A DNA stretch of 64,000 nucleotides, taken from the NCBI RefSeq assembly GCF_003574835.2, contig NZ_CP063196.1:2418001-2482000 (forward strand). The letters are read 5' to 3'. Made by a program: the position numbers and the translations under genes. Origin of the DNA: Thermobifida halotolerans. Lineage in GTDB: Bacteria > Actinomycetota > Actinomycetes > Streptosporangiales > Streptosporangiaceae. Positions 1 to 8,206 of this stretch are shown piece by piece; within the stretch, counting starts at the first letter, position 1, and each line of letters begins with the position of its first letter. Under the pieces are notes generated by a model that was given only the letters and a program-made list of their open reading frames with translations, did no database searches and was not told where the DNA came from.

Positions 1-31
1 GGCCCCGTCGGCCGCCCCGGCTCCGGCCGCG

Positions 32-1048
32 CTACTCCTCGCGGTCCTGGTGGAACTCGCGCAGGTAGTCGGCGAACTTCTCCAGGCCGTCGACGTTGCG
101 CGGCCCGCTGATGCCCTCGTTGTAGTCGAGGACGAAGAAGGCGTCGTTGACCACCGCGGGCAGGTCGGCGGTGATCGGCGAGGACTTCAGGAAGTCGATC
201 TTGTCCTGGGCGGGCTGGTCCCCGTAGTCGAGGATGACGATGACCTCGGGACGCGCCTCGACGACCGCCTCCCAGCCCGCCTGGAACCAGCGTTCGTCGA
301 CGTCGCCGAAGATGTTCTCGCCGCCCGCGAAGCGGATGATGTCGTTGGGGGGCACCTGCCTTCCGGCGGTGAAGGGCTGGTCGGTGCCCGAGTCGTAGAG
401 GAACACCGGGACCGGGTCGCCCTCGGGTGCCCGCTCGCGCACCGCCGCGACCCGTTCGCGGAAGTCGGCGACGACCCCGGCCGCCCGGTCCTGCACGCCG
501 AAGATCGCCCCCAGGCGCTCCAGGTCGGTGTAGAGGGCCTCGAACGGCTCGACCCGCTCGGGGAAGCCCGGGTAGTTGTAGCAGGACTCGGTGTGCATGA
601 AGCTCTGGATGCCGAGCCCGTCGAGGATCTCGGGGGTGATGCCGCGCTGGTCGCTGAAGCCCGAGTTCCAGCCGGCCACGACGAAGTCGGCCTCGACGTC
701 GACGACCAGCTCCCGGTTGAGCAGGTCGTCGCTGAGAAACTCCACCTCGGCGTACTCGGCCGCCCACGGCGACTCCTCGACCGGCGGGTTGGCCGGGGGC
801 ATGACGTAGCCGAGCACGTGGTCGGTCAGGCCCAGGACGAACATCTTGTCGGCGCTGCCGCCCTCGTAGACGACCGCGCGCCGCGGCGTGGTGTACTCGA
901 CCTCCTCCCCGCACCGGCGCACGGTGACGGTGCGGGCCTCGCCGGCGGCCTCGATCTGGGCGCCGCACCCGGTGAGCAGGAGGGCTCCGGCGGCGGCGAG
1001 CAGCACCGGGCGCGGCAGGTCCGCACCCGTCCTCGGCCTGGTGGTCAA
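32..1048 (-). CDS. Metal/siderophore ABC transporter substrate-binding lipoprotein
   Basis: This 338-residue protein is the extracytoplasmic binding component of a FecBCD-type importer. Residues 15-28 form a hydrophobic signal ending in a lipobox (LLTGC), so Cys28 should be lipidated and anchor the protein outside the membrane. The rest matches the periplasmic-binding fold used for chelated metals or cobalamin. The start is a TTG whose TTGA overlaps the stop of the ATPase gene by four bases, which implies translational coupling. It is the last gene of a permease-ATPase-binding protein operon. The ligand cannot be read from the sequence. The operator upstream of the operon suggests iron or zinc. 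Confidence 0.85.
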   Translation of the reverse strand: MTTRPRTGADLPRPVLLAAAGALLLTGCGAQIEAAGEARTVTVRRCGEEVEYTTPRRAVVYEGGSADKMFVLGLTDHVLGYVMPPANPPVEESPWAAEYAEVEFLSDDLLNRELVVDVEADFVVAGWNSGFSDQRGITPEILDGLGIQSFMHTESCYNYPGFPERVEPFEALYTDLERLGAIFGVQDRAAGVVADFRERVAAVRERAPEGDPVPVFLYDSGTDQPFTAGRQVPPNDIIRFAGGENIFGDVDERWFQAGWEAVVEARPEVIVILDYGDQPAQDKIDFLKSSPITADLPAVVNDAFFVLDYNEGISGPRNVDGLEKFADYLREFHQDREE

Positions 1049-1836
1049 GGGTTCCCCTTCTCTGTGGTGTCGGAGGTGAGCGTGTAGAGCAGTTGCGGGG
1101 CGCCGGTCAGCGGGTGGGGGACCACCTCCGCGTCGACCCCGAAGACCTCACGGACCAGCGGCGGCGTCAGGACCTCCCGCGGCGTGCCCGAGGCGACCAG
1201 GCGCCCTTCGGAGAGCACCCCGACGCGGTCGCAGGCCGCCGCGGCCAGGTTGAGGTCGTGCAGCACCACGAGGACGGTGGTCCGGGTGCGGCGCAGCAGC
1301 GACAGCAGGTCGATCTGGTGGCGCACGTCGAGGTGGTTGGTGGGCTCGTCCAGGACGAGCACCCGGGGCTCCTGGGCGAGGGCGCGGGCCAGCAGCACCC
1401 GCTGGCGCTCTCCCCCGGACAGCTCCAGGACTCCGCGGCGGGCCAGGTGGGCGACGTCCATGCGCTCCATCGCCCACCGGCACAGCCGCCGTTCGCGCAC
1501 GTCGAGCGGCCGGTTGCCGCGCAGGTGGGGGGTGCGGCCGAGCGCGACGACCTCCTCGACGGTGAAGTCGAGGTCGGTGCCGTTCTCCTGGGTCAGCGCG
1601 GCCACCGCCCGGGCGCTCTGCCGCAGGGCCAGGTCGGCCAGGTCGGTCCCGCCCAGCAGCACCGCTCCCCCGCTGGGCCGCAGCGCCCGGTAGACGCAGC
1701 GCAGGACCGTCGACTTGCCCGAGCCGTTGGGTCCCACCAGGCCGACGAGTTGGCCCTCGGGCACGTCCAGCGACAGGTCGTGGACGATCCGGCTACCGTC
1801 GACGTCCACGGACAACCGGTCGATGCGCAGTTCCAC
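1045..1836 (-). CDS. FecE/FepC-type ABC transporter ATPase
   Basis: A 263-residue ATPase that powers the metal-chelate importer. It has a Walker A GPNGSGKST at about residues 35-43, the signature LSGGERQRV, and a Walker B leading into DEPTNHLD, the usual order for the FepC/FhuC family. The GTG start shares one base with the permease TAG stop (TAGTG), and its own TGA overlaps the start of the binding-protein gene. The three genes are therefore a tightly coupled operon. Length is normal for the family. Confidence 0.9.
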   Translation of the reverse strand: MELRIDRLSVDVDGSRIVHDLSLDVPEGQLVGLVGPNGSGKSTVLRCVYRALRPSGGAVLLGGTDLADLALRQSARAVAALTQENGTDLDFTVEEVVALGRTPHLRGNRPLDVRERRLCRWAMERMDVAHLARRGVLELSGGERQRVLLARALAQEPRVLVLDEPTNHLDVRHQIDLLSLLRRTRTTVLVVLHDLNLAAAACDRVGVLSEGRLVASGTPREVLTPPLVREVFGVDAEVVPHPLTGAPQLLYTLTSDTTEKGNP

Positions 1837-2972
1837 TACCGGCCTCCGAACAGGTAGGCCCTGCGGCGCATGAGCGTGATGAACACCGGGACGCCGACCA
1901 GCGCGGTGATGACGCCGACGGGCAGTTCCCGGGGCGCGGCGAGCACGCGGGAGACCAGGTCCACCCAGACCATGAAGACCGCGCCGACCAGGGGGGCGAG
2001 GGCGAGCACGCGCCGGTGCCCGGCTCCCGCGACGATGCGCACGACGTGGGGGACCACCAGTCCGACGAAGCCGATCACACCGCTGACCGCGACCATCGCC
2101 CCGGTCATGGCCGAGGTCAGGACGAACAGGCCGCGGCGCAGCCGGTCGGCGTCCACCCCGAGGCTCGCGGCGGTCTCGTCGCCCAGCGCCATGACGTCGA
2201 GCGGGCGGGCGAGGCGGCGCAGGACGAGGACGCCCGCGCCGACGGCGGCCGCGACCACCGGCAGCGCGCCCCAGGTGGCCGCTCCGAAGCCGCCCATGGT
2301 CCAGAACAGCACCGTGCTGGTGGCCTCGCTGTTGGGCGCGAGGTAGACGATGACGCTCATGACCGCCTGGAAGGCGAACGACAGCGCCACGCCGGTCAGC
2401 ACCAGCCGCAGCGGGCTCACCCCGGTCCGCGTGCGGGCCACCAGGTAGACCAGCAGTGTGGCCGCCGCCGCGCCGAGGAAGGCGCCCACCGAGACCGCGT
2501 GGATCCCGAACGCCGCGAGCCCCCCGGAGACGGTGACGGCGACCGCGCCCACGGAGGCGCCGGAGGAGATGCCGAGGACGAAGGGGTCGGCGACCGCGTT
2601 GCGCACCATCGCCTGGACGGCCACGCCCACCGCGCCGAGTCCGGCGCCGACGACGGCGGCGAGCAGGACGCGGGGGGTGCGGATCTGCCAGATGATCTGG
2701 TAGCGCGACGCCTCGTCGGCGCCGATCGTCCCGCCGCTGAGCGCCGCCCACAGGTAGCGCGCCGTGTCCTCGGGCGGAACGACCGCCGCGCCCAGTCCGA
2801 TCGCCGCGAGCACCGACGCGGCCAGGGCCGCCGCGAGGACGGCGACCGCGGCCCCGGTCGCCCACGCCGTCGCCGTCCACCGGGCGTCCGGCGGGCGGTC
2901 CGCGTCGTCGTCGGGGTCGTGGTCCCGCTGGTCGTCGCAGAGTGTCCCGGACGGGGGGTCGGCGTGGCGCAC
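1836..2972 (-). CDS. FecCD-family metal-chelate ABC permease
   Basis: A 378-residue integral membrane permease. After a hydrophilic, Asp/Pro-rich N-terminus of about 30 residues it has the many hydrophobic segments and the RTPR and GxxFGxxVPHxxR-like loops of the FecCD/BtuC family, which pairs as a dimer with the ATPase. The GTG start at 2972 is preceded by a GGAAAGG ribosome site and lies about 14 bases after the predicted transcription start. Only one permease gene is present, so a homodimer is expected. First gene of the operon. Confidence 0.88.
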   Translation of the reverse strand: MRHADPPSGTLCDDQRDHDPDDDADRPPDARWTATAWATGAAVAVLAAALAASVLAAIGLGAAVVPPEDTARYLWAALSGGTIGADEASRYQIIWQIRTPRVLLAAVVGAGLGAVGVAVQAMVRNAVADPFVLGISSGASVGAVAVTVSGGLAAFGIHAVSVGAFLGAAAATLLVYLVARTRTGVSPLRLVLTGVALSFAFQAVMSVIVYLAPNSEATSTVLFWTMGGFGAATWGALPVVAAAVGAGVLVLRRLARPLDVMALGDETAASLGVDADRLRRGLFVLTSAMTGAMVAVSGVIGFVGLVVPHVVRIVAGAGHRRVLALAPLVGAVFMVWVDLVSRVLAAPRELPVGVITALVGVPVFITLMRRRAYLFGGR

Positions 2973-2992
2973 TCCGGGGCCTTTCCGTCGTC

Positions 2993-3019
2993 AGTATAGA
3001 TAATGGATATCGTTTTCAA
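2993..3019 (-). promoter_or_regulatory. Promoter with embedded Fur/Zur-like operator
   Basis: Read on the minus strand, a TTTGAA/TTGAAA -35 region is followed after about 15-16 bases by a TATACT -10 (2993-2998). The AT-rich spacer carries a dyad. The 15-mer TGAAAACGATATCCA (3004-3018) matches the mycobacterial Zur box TGAAAATGATTTTCA at 12 of 15 positions. GATAATGGATATCGTTTTC on the plus strand matches the classic Fur box at 14 of 19. It does not resemble the IdeR/DtxR box. Metal-dependent repression of the importer is inferred. Confidence 0.6.
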
Positions 3020-3102
3020 AATACTCCTGCGGACGGTTCAGTACCAAACGCGACGAAGTCCCCGAGAACGGACCGCGGGGGCGCGGTCCCGACCGCCGGA
3101 CA

Positions 3103-3141
3103 CGACGACGGCCCCCGTGAAGATCACGGGGGCCGTCGTCG
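3103..3141 (-). terminator. Hairpin terminator of the MFS gene
   Basis: A perfect 18-base-pair inverted repeat (3103-3120 with 3124-3141, loop AGA) lies just after the MFS stop codon. No U-tract follows, as is common in high-GC actinomycetes. It also separates this gene from the metal-importer promoter. Confidence 0.8.
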
Positions 3142-3176
3142 AGGGGCCGGTCCGGGCGGCGGGCGCGCGGGCGCCC

Positions 3177-4541
3177 TCACTCCCCTCTGGGCACGGGGGA
3201 GCGGGCGAAGGGCGTGGCGAGCGCGACGAGCGCGGGCAGGACCGCCAGGGCGAGCACCGCGGGCAGGTAGGAGTCGGCCAGGTCGCGGCCGAACGAGAGC
3301 AGCAGCGGCGCCACCGCCGTGGAGGCCACCGCCACCGACTGGGTGAGTCCGCGCAGCGATCCGATGACACCGGTGCCGTAGTAGTGCGGGAACGCGACGG
3401 CCTCGACCGACCTGGCGCCGGAGGCCGCCGCGCCCAGCGAGACGCCGTAGAGCACCGCGGTGACCCCGGGCGAGACCAGCGGCAGCATGGCCAGCGCCCC
3501 CGCCTGCAGCGCCATGGAGCAGAAGATGAGCAGCTTGGGGGAGAACCGGTCGGCGGCCGCGCTGAACAGGAACGACGCGGCGAGTCCGGCGACGGTCTGC
3601 GGCAGGAAGTTGGCCGCCGCCTGCGCGGTGCTCAGCCCCCGCTCCCCCAGCAGCGCGATCTGGTGGAAGTACACCGCCGTGCTCACCAGCCCGCTGCAGG
3701 CGACCGCGCTGGTGACGACCCAGAACATGGAGGTGCGCACGACCGCGCGCAGCGGCCACGTGGTCCCGGCGGCCCCGGTCCCGTCCGGGGAGGAGTCGGC
3801 GGTCTCCTGCTGCTCCCGGGCGCCGTGGCGCACGCCGCGCAGCCCCCAGGCCGCGATGGGCAGCACGACCGCCCAGATCAGCGCCGCCTCGCCGAGCACG
3901 GTCCACCGCCAGCCGAACTCCGCGACGGCGCGCTCGCCCAGCAGGGGCACCAGCGAGATCCCGGCCGTCCCCACGGCGGTGGTCACGCCCAGCGCGGTGC
4001 CGCGCCCCCTGGTCACCGCCACGGCCACCGCCGTGGTGGACACCAGCGTCATCCCGCCCTGGCCCATCGCGCGCACGCCGACGAACGCGGCGGTCAGCCC
4101 GACCAGTTCCTGGGCCGTGGCCAGCAGGGTCAGGAAGGCGCCGAAGGCCACGGCGACCAGTGCCAGCACGGGGCGGACGCCGAACCGGTCGACCGCCCGG
4201 CCCAGCCAGGGCAGCGCCAGCGCGCCGCTGAGCGTGCCGACCAGGTAGGCGGTGGAGACCGCGGACCGGCTGATGTCGAGGTCGGCGATGAAGTGGTCGA
4301 TGAGGATCGAGATCCCCGCGGTCTGTCCGGGGCCGCTCAGCGCCAGGACGACGGCGCACATGGCGACGACGGCGGTGCGGCGCGGCGGCGCGGCGGTCGG
4401 GGAAGGGGCGGTCGACGCTTCGGTGTCGGCGCGCGGGGTCAGGAGGGCCTCCCTCGTCGTGGTCGGACACGGGGCCGCGGGCACGGCGGACGGGCACCGA
4501 CAGAGATGGGAGGATCGGACGTCTGCGTGCCACCGCCGCAC
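3177..4541 (-). CDS. Major facilitator superfamily transporter
   Basis: A protein of up to 454 residues with about twelve hydrophobic segments and MFS loop signatures, including GRAVDRFGVRP after the second segment. The first 50 or so residues are hydrophilic. The start is uncertain: the GTG at 4541 has no clear ribosome site, and a shorter protein beginning nearer residue 19 is possible. Substrate is unknown. It reads toward the metal importer but has its own terminator, so a link such as siderophore export is only a guess. Confidence 0.8.
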   Translation of the reverse strand: MRRWHADVRSSHLCRCPSAVPAAPCPTTTREALLTPRADTEASTAPSPTAAPPRRTAVVAMCAVVLALSGPGQTAGISILIDHFIADLDISRSAVSTAYLVGTLSGALALPWLGRAVDRFGVRPVLALVAVAFGAFLTLLATAQELVGLTAAFVGVRAMGQGGMTLVSTTAVAVAVTRGRGTALGVTTAVGTAGISLVPLLGERAVAEFGWRWTVLGEAALIWAVVLPIAAWGLRGVRHGAREQQETADSSPDGTGAAGTTWPLRAVVRTSMFWVVTSAVACSGLVSTAVYFHQIALLGERGLSTAQAAANFLPQTVAGLAASFLFSAAADRFSPKLLIFCSMALQAGALAMLPLVSPGVTAVLYGVSLGAAASGARSVEAVAFPHYYGTGVIGSLRGLTQSVAVASTAVAPLLLSFGRDLADSYLPAVLALAVLPALVALATPFARSPVPRGE

Positions 4542-4673
4542 GGCACGGGCGTTTAGACCCTACCCTGCCCGCTCCCGCCGCCGGTGTGACCTTGGTCGCG
4601 GTCGTGTCGCCCCGCGGCCCCGGGCGGGTAGGGTCGCCGACCGGTCCCCGTCCCCCGTCCCGGAGGAGTCCTC

Positions 4674-5009
4674 ATGCCGGTCCTGCTCTCGGTCGTCCTG
4701 TTCGCCGTGGCGGCGCTGTTCGAGATCGGCGGGGCGTGGCTGGTCTGGCAGGGGGTGCGCGAGCACCGCGGCCTGGCGTGGATCGGCGCGGGCGTGATCG
4801 CACTGGGCGCCTACGGCTTCGTGGCCACCCTGCAACCGGACGCGCACTTCGGCCGCATCCTCGCCGCCTACGGCGGGGTGTTCGTGGCCGGCTCCCTGGC
4901 CTGGGGGATGGTCGTGGACGGCTACCGCCCCGACCGCTTCGACGTCGTCGGCGCGCTGATCTGCCTGCTGGGCGTCGCGGTCATCATGTACGCGCCGCGC
5001 TCGACCTGA
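4674..5009 (+). CDS. YnfA/UPF0060 family small membrane protein
   Basis: A 111-residue protein with four transmembrane segments. It has the family features [17 protein letters not shown] near residues 16-32, an AYGGVFV segment, and a GYRPDRFD loop before the last helix. The family resembles small multidrug-resistance proteins, but its function is not settled. GGAGGAG sits eight bases before the ATG. It stands alone, divergent from the MFS gene. Confidence 0.9.
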   Translation: MPVLLSVVLFAVAALFEIGGAWLVWQGVREHRGLAWIGAGVIALGAYGFVATLQPDAHFGRILAAYGGVFVAGSLAWGMVVDGYRPDRFDVVGALICLLGVAVIMYAPRST

Positions 5010-5514
5010 GCCGCTCCCCGAGCGCCTCGCGCGCGGTCGGCGACTCGGCAAAAGGCGTGCGCGGAACCGCCGATTCGGTCGGTACGAAAGCGTCCTGGCG
5101 GCGCGCCGTCCCCCCGGCCCGCGGTGGCCGCGCCGGGAGCCGCGTCCGCCGCGCGCCCGGCCTCCCGGCCCTCCGTACTGCGGCGACCCGCGACGGCACC
5201 GGAGACGGATGCCGACCCCCGCCCTCCGCCATTCAAGTGACTTGGGTCACATCCGGTCGGTTGGCTCGAACCGGAGCGAAAACAGCGACAGCATAACGGA
5301 CACAGGTGTCGACACGGCACGGAAGCTCCGCGCGAGGGCGCGTGGAGAACCGACGCCGAGGCGGCCGGGAATCCCGAAGGGGATGCCCACCTCTGACCCT
5401 GCCTGTAACATTTTATTAACACACTCGTCGCTCATCCCCCGCACCCGCAGCAAGCGCGCGAGCATCGGAACCAACCACCTCCACTCAGCAGCACTTCGCT
5501 TCTTGGAGACGTCC
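5010..5514. other. Intergenic region upstream of the GH63 gene
   Basis: No convincing gene in these 505 bases. The reading frame of the downstream hydrolase stays open to 5209, but that N-terminal extension has no domain or ribosome site. The stretch contains a CRP-type dyad (5237-5250) and an AT-rich patch with TAACAT at 5405-5410 and TTTATTAAC beside it, the likely promoter. A transcript starting there would have a leader of about 100 bases. Confidence 0.6.
5237..5250. promoter_or_regulatory. CRP-type binding site
   Basis: The 14-mer GTGACTTGGGTCAC fits the actinobacterial Crp pattern GTG-N6-GNCAC exactly. In its flanks it matches the enteric TGTGA-N6-TCACA at nine of ten positions. It lies 264 bases before the hydrolase ATG, so it could activate from a distance or serve an unannotated transcript. 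Binding is inferred. Confidence 0.5.
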
Positions 5515-6894
5515 ATGACCACGGGCTCAGTCGGCCTGTTCGCGCCCCAGCCCCAGCGCCCCCGCCTGGGAACCGTCGCGCTCGCCTCGGGTGCGGCCTG
5601 GGTGCTGGCCGGTAACGACACCGGAACCATGGTGACGGCCTCACCGCGCCTCTACCCGCACATGTGGAGCTGGGACGCCGCGTTCATCATGGTGGGCCTG
5701 GCCCAACTGGACGTGGACCGCGCCGCCCGTGAGATGGAGACCCTGCTGAGCGGACAGTGGGCCGACGGCATGATCCCGCACATCGTGTTCAGCGACGAGA
5801 ACGGCTACTTCCCCGGCCCCGACCGCTGGCAGACCGCGGTGGTGTGCGAGCACGCGCCCGCGCGGCCGCACACGTCGGGCATCTGCCAGCCGCCGGTGCA
5901 CGCCGTCGCGCTGCGCAAGATCGTGGACGCCGGACGGCGGCGCGGCGGCGCGGACCGCCGCCGCGCCGAGTCGCTGCTGCGCACGAGCTGGCCGCGGCTG
6001 TTCGCCTGGCAGCGGTGGCTGGCCACCCACCGCGACCCCCTGGGCACCGGGCTGATCGCGGTGACCCACGGCTGGGAGTCCGGCATGGACAACTCCCCCC
6101 GCTGGGACTCCGCCTACGCGTCGGTGCGGCCGGGCGGGGACCTGCCCCCCTACGTGCGCAAGGACCTGGACAAGGTGGGCGACGAGGGCGAGCGGCCCAC
6201 CGACGACGAGTACGACCGCTACCTCTGGCTGATCGAGGAGATGCGCCGCGTCGGCTACCGCGCCGACGAGATCGTGCGCACGGGCAGCTTCCTGGTCGGC
6301 GACGTGTTCATGACCGCGCTGTTCGCGCTCTCCTGCGAGGTCCTGGCGGAACTCGGCGAGGAGTCCCGACAGCCGGGGGAGCAGGTCGCGCAGTTGCGTC
6401 ACTGGGCCGCGCGCTCGCGCTCCGCGGTGCTCGCCACCCGCGACCCGGCCACCGGACTGGCCCGCGACTTCGACGTGCGCGCCGAGAAGTGGATCACCAC
6501 CCCCAGCATCGCCGGGTTCTCCCCGCTGCTGTGCGGCGGCCTGAGCCCCGAGGACCAGACGGCGCTGGTCGCCGCCCTGGAGGGCCCCGACTGGATGGGG
6601 CACCCCGGTCTGGCCGTCGCCACCCCGCCCACGGTCTCCCCCTCGGCCCCCGAGTTCATGCCCAAGCAGTACTGGCGGGGCCCGCAGTGGCCGGTGATCA
6701 GCTGGCTGTTCAGCTGGGCGATGCGCCGCGGCGGCATGTACGACACCGCCGCCGACATCCGCGCCGAGACCCTGCGGCTGGTCTCCGACGGCACCTTCGC
6801 CGAGTACTACCACCCCCTCACCGGCGCCCCCCTGGGCAGCCTCAGCCAGTCCTGGACCGCCGCGGTCGTGCTGGACTGGCTCTACGAGGGTTGA
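5515..6894 (+). CDS. GH63 glycoside hydrolase, glucosyl/mannosylglycerate hydrolase-like
   Basis: A 459-residue cytoplasmic (alpha/alpha)6-barrel hydrolase. HMWSWDAAF (49-57), GWESGMDNSPRWD (186-198), YWRGPQWP and FAEYYHPLTGAP (428-439) are the hallmarks of the short MGH1-like GH63 enzymes that cleave glucosylglycerate or mannosylglycerate. By family analogy Asp192 would be the acid and Glu430 the base. GGAG precedes the ATG at 5515. Length fits glucosylglycerate hydrolase. In actinobacteria that compatible solute is made under nitrogen or osmotic stress and recycled. The substrate is inferred; no biosynthesis gene is in the window. Confidence 0.78.
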   Translation: MTTGSVGLFAPQPQRPRLGTVALASGAAWVLAGNDTGTMVTASPRLYPHMWSWDAAFIMVGLAQLDVDRAAREMETLLSGQWADGMIPHIVFSDENGYFPGPDRWQTAVVCEHAPARPHTSGICQPPVHAVALRKIVDAGRRRGGADRRRAESLLRTSWPRLFAWQRWLATHRDPLGTGLIAVTHGWESGMDNSPRWDSAYASVRPGGDLPPYVRKDLDKVGDEGERPTDDEYDRYLWLIEEMRRVGYRADEIVRTGSFLVGDVFMTALFALSCEVLAELGEESRQPGEQVAQLRHWAARSRSAVLATRDPATGLARDFDVRAEKWITTPSIAGFSPLLCGGLSPEDQTALVAALEGPDWMGHPGLAVATPPTVSPSAPEFMPKQYWRGPQWPVISWLFSWAMRRGGMYDTAADIRAETLRLVSDGTFAEYYHPLTGAPLGSLSQSWTAAVVLDWLYEG

Positions 6895-7408
6895 ACCCCT
6901 CCCCGAACGCCTTTCCGGGGTGCTCTTCCGCCCCCCTCGGGAACGTGTGGCCCCGGCTCCGGGAAGAGAGTTCTCGGCGGCTTCGGCCCCGAGGGGAGAG
7001 TTCCGAGGCGTCCTCGGCGCGAGAGGGGTCCGAAAACCCCTTCCCCGGCCTTCCGGCACCGGGTACCCGCCCTCACGGGCGGAGGTCTGCTCACCGCTTC
7101 TCCGAGACCGGGATCACACGGCACCGGGAGCCGGAGCCGCCCGGAATTCCTCTCGGGAGCGCCACGCACCGGAAATCCCCTCCCCCGGGGCTTCACGGGC
7201 CCTCCCGCCCCGCTCGTCGCCTGCCGTCCCCGCCGTCCCACCGGATCCGAATCCTGTTCGCCGGTACGCTGAAATGCACTGACATCCGATTTGTGGAATA
7301 CGTGGCCACATGATCACGACCACGGTAGGATCTCAGCCCAATTTCATAGTCGCGTCGGATCCTGAGCACCCACAAATTCCGACATAAGGCAAAAAGAGGT
7401 AAATAACC
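6895..7408. other. GC-rich intergenic stretch with degenerate repeats
   Basis: These 514 bases have open frames on both strands but none with a ribosome site or recognisable protein. The first 330 bases are a run of imperfect CGGCCCCGAGGGGA-like words related to the repeat family seen near 17.5, 42.6, 48.9 and 60 kb. The last 170 bases become AT-richer, with TAGGAT near 7326 as a possible -10 for the methyltransferase gene. Confidence 0.5.
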
Positions 7409-8077
7409 ATGGAAAATGGCGACCCGGGGGCGGCCAGCATGGGGACGTGGGACGAACGAGCAGCCAGTCTGGCAGCGGCGTTCAACAACATCGGAGAACA
7501 CTACGACGACGCGTTCCCGCACAAGGAGGGGCAGGTCGAGTGCGTGCGCGGTCTCCTCGACCGACTCCCGGCAGGCGCCCGGGTCCTCGACCTCGGCTGC
7601 GGCACGGGAGTCCCCACCAGCCGCCAACTCGCCGCCGCGGGATACCGGGTGACCGGAACCGACATCTCACCGACCATGATCGACCTCGCCCGCCGCAACG
7701 TCCCCGAGGCGGACTTCGCGGTGGCCGACATCATGGACCTCGACGCCGACCAGCGCTACGACGCCGTGGTCGCGTTCTTCTCCCTGCTGGTCCTGCCGCG
7801 CGCCCGGATCCCGGAGGCACTGGCGGCCATCCACCGCGCGCTCGTACCCGGCGGCTGGTTCTGCCTGTCCATGGTCGAGGCCGACATCGACGACGTCCCC
7901 ATCCACTTCCTCGGCAACCAGGTCCACGTCAGCGGCTACCTGCGCGACGAACTGCGCACCGTGGTCGAGTCCGCCGGATTCACCGTCGAGGACGAGAACG
8001 CGTTCTCCTACGCCCCAGCCAGTTCCCAGGCCTACCCAGAGGTCCAGCTGTTCCTGACCTGCCGACGCGCCGACTGA
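7409..8077 (+). CDS. Class I SAM-dependent methyltransferase
   Basis: A 222-residue soluble protein with a Rossmann-type methyltransferase fold. Motif I is VLDLGCGTG (59-67), the acidic residue binding the SAM ribose is in GTDIS (about residue 83), and a proline-rich post-motif GG-containing strand follows (ALVPGGWF). The acceptor substrate cannot be inferred. An AAAGAGGT ribosome site precedes the ATG. The gene is single between two intergenic stretches and its codon use is like its neighbours. Confidence 0.88.
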   Translation: MENGDPGAASMGTWDERAASLAAAFNNIGEHYDDAFPHKEGQVECVRGLLDRLPAGARVLDLGCGTGVPTSRQLAAAGYRVTGTDISPTMIDLARRNVPEADFAVADIMDLDADQRYDAVVAFFSLLVLPRARIPEALAAIHRALVPGGWFCLSMVEADIDDVPIHFLGNQVHVSGYLRDELRTVVESAGFTVEDENAFSYAPASSQAYPEVQLFLTCRRAD

Positions 8078-8206
8078 CACGTTCTGCCTGGTCACCACGC
8101 CGTGGAAGCGAATAAGATCTTCATCGGGCACCGCCGCGCCGTTTCTTCGGGAAGGAGCTTCGAGAGATCTCAGACCCCGCTCGTCGAACGCGGAGAGCCC
8201 ACACCG

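Noticed and set aside
2016-2999. Plus-strand frame across the FecCD permease
   Set aside because: Asp/Arg/Gly-rich shadow of the permease; the minus strand shows hydrophobic helices and operon coupling.
3003-3040. IdeR/DtxR iron box before the importer
   Set aside because: The TTAGGTTAGGCTAACCTAA pattern is absent; the dyad present is of the Fur/Zur type.
5209-5514. N-terminal extension of the GH63 protein
   Set aside because: No ribosome site, no homology, and the ATG at 5515 has GGAG and starts the conserved domain.
6882-7282. Overlapping frames on both strands after the GH63 gene
   Set aside because: Low-complexity Arg/Gly/Pro translations with no ribosome site; the DNA is repeat-like.
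8102-8206. Earlier GTG start for the GAF-PP2C protein
   Set aside because: No ribosome site; the ATG at 8207 has GGAGAG at ideal spacing.
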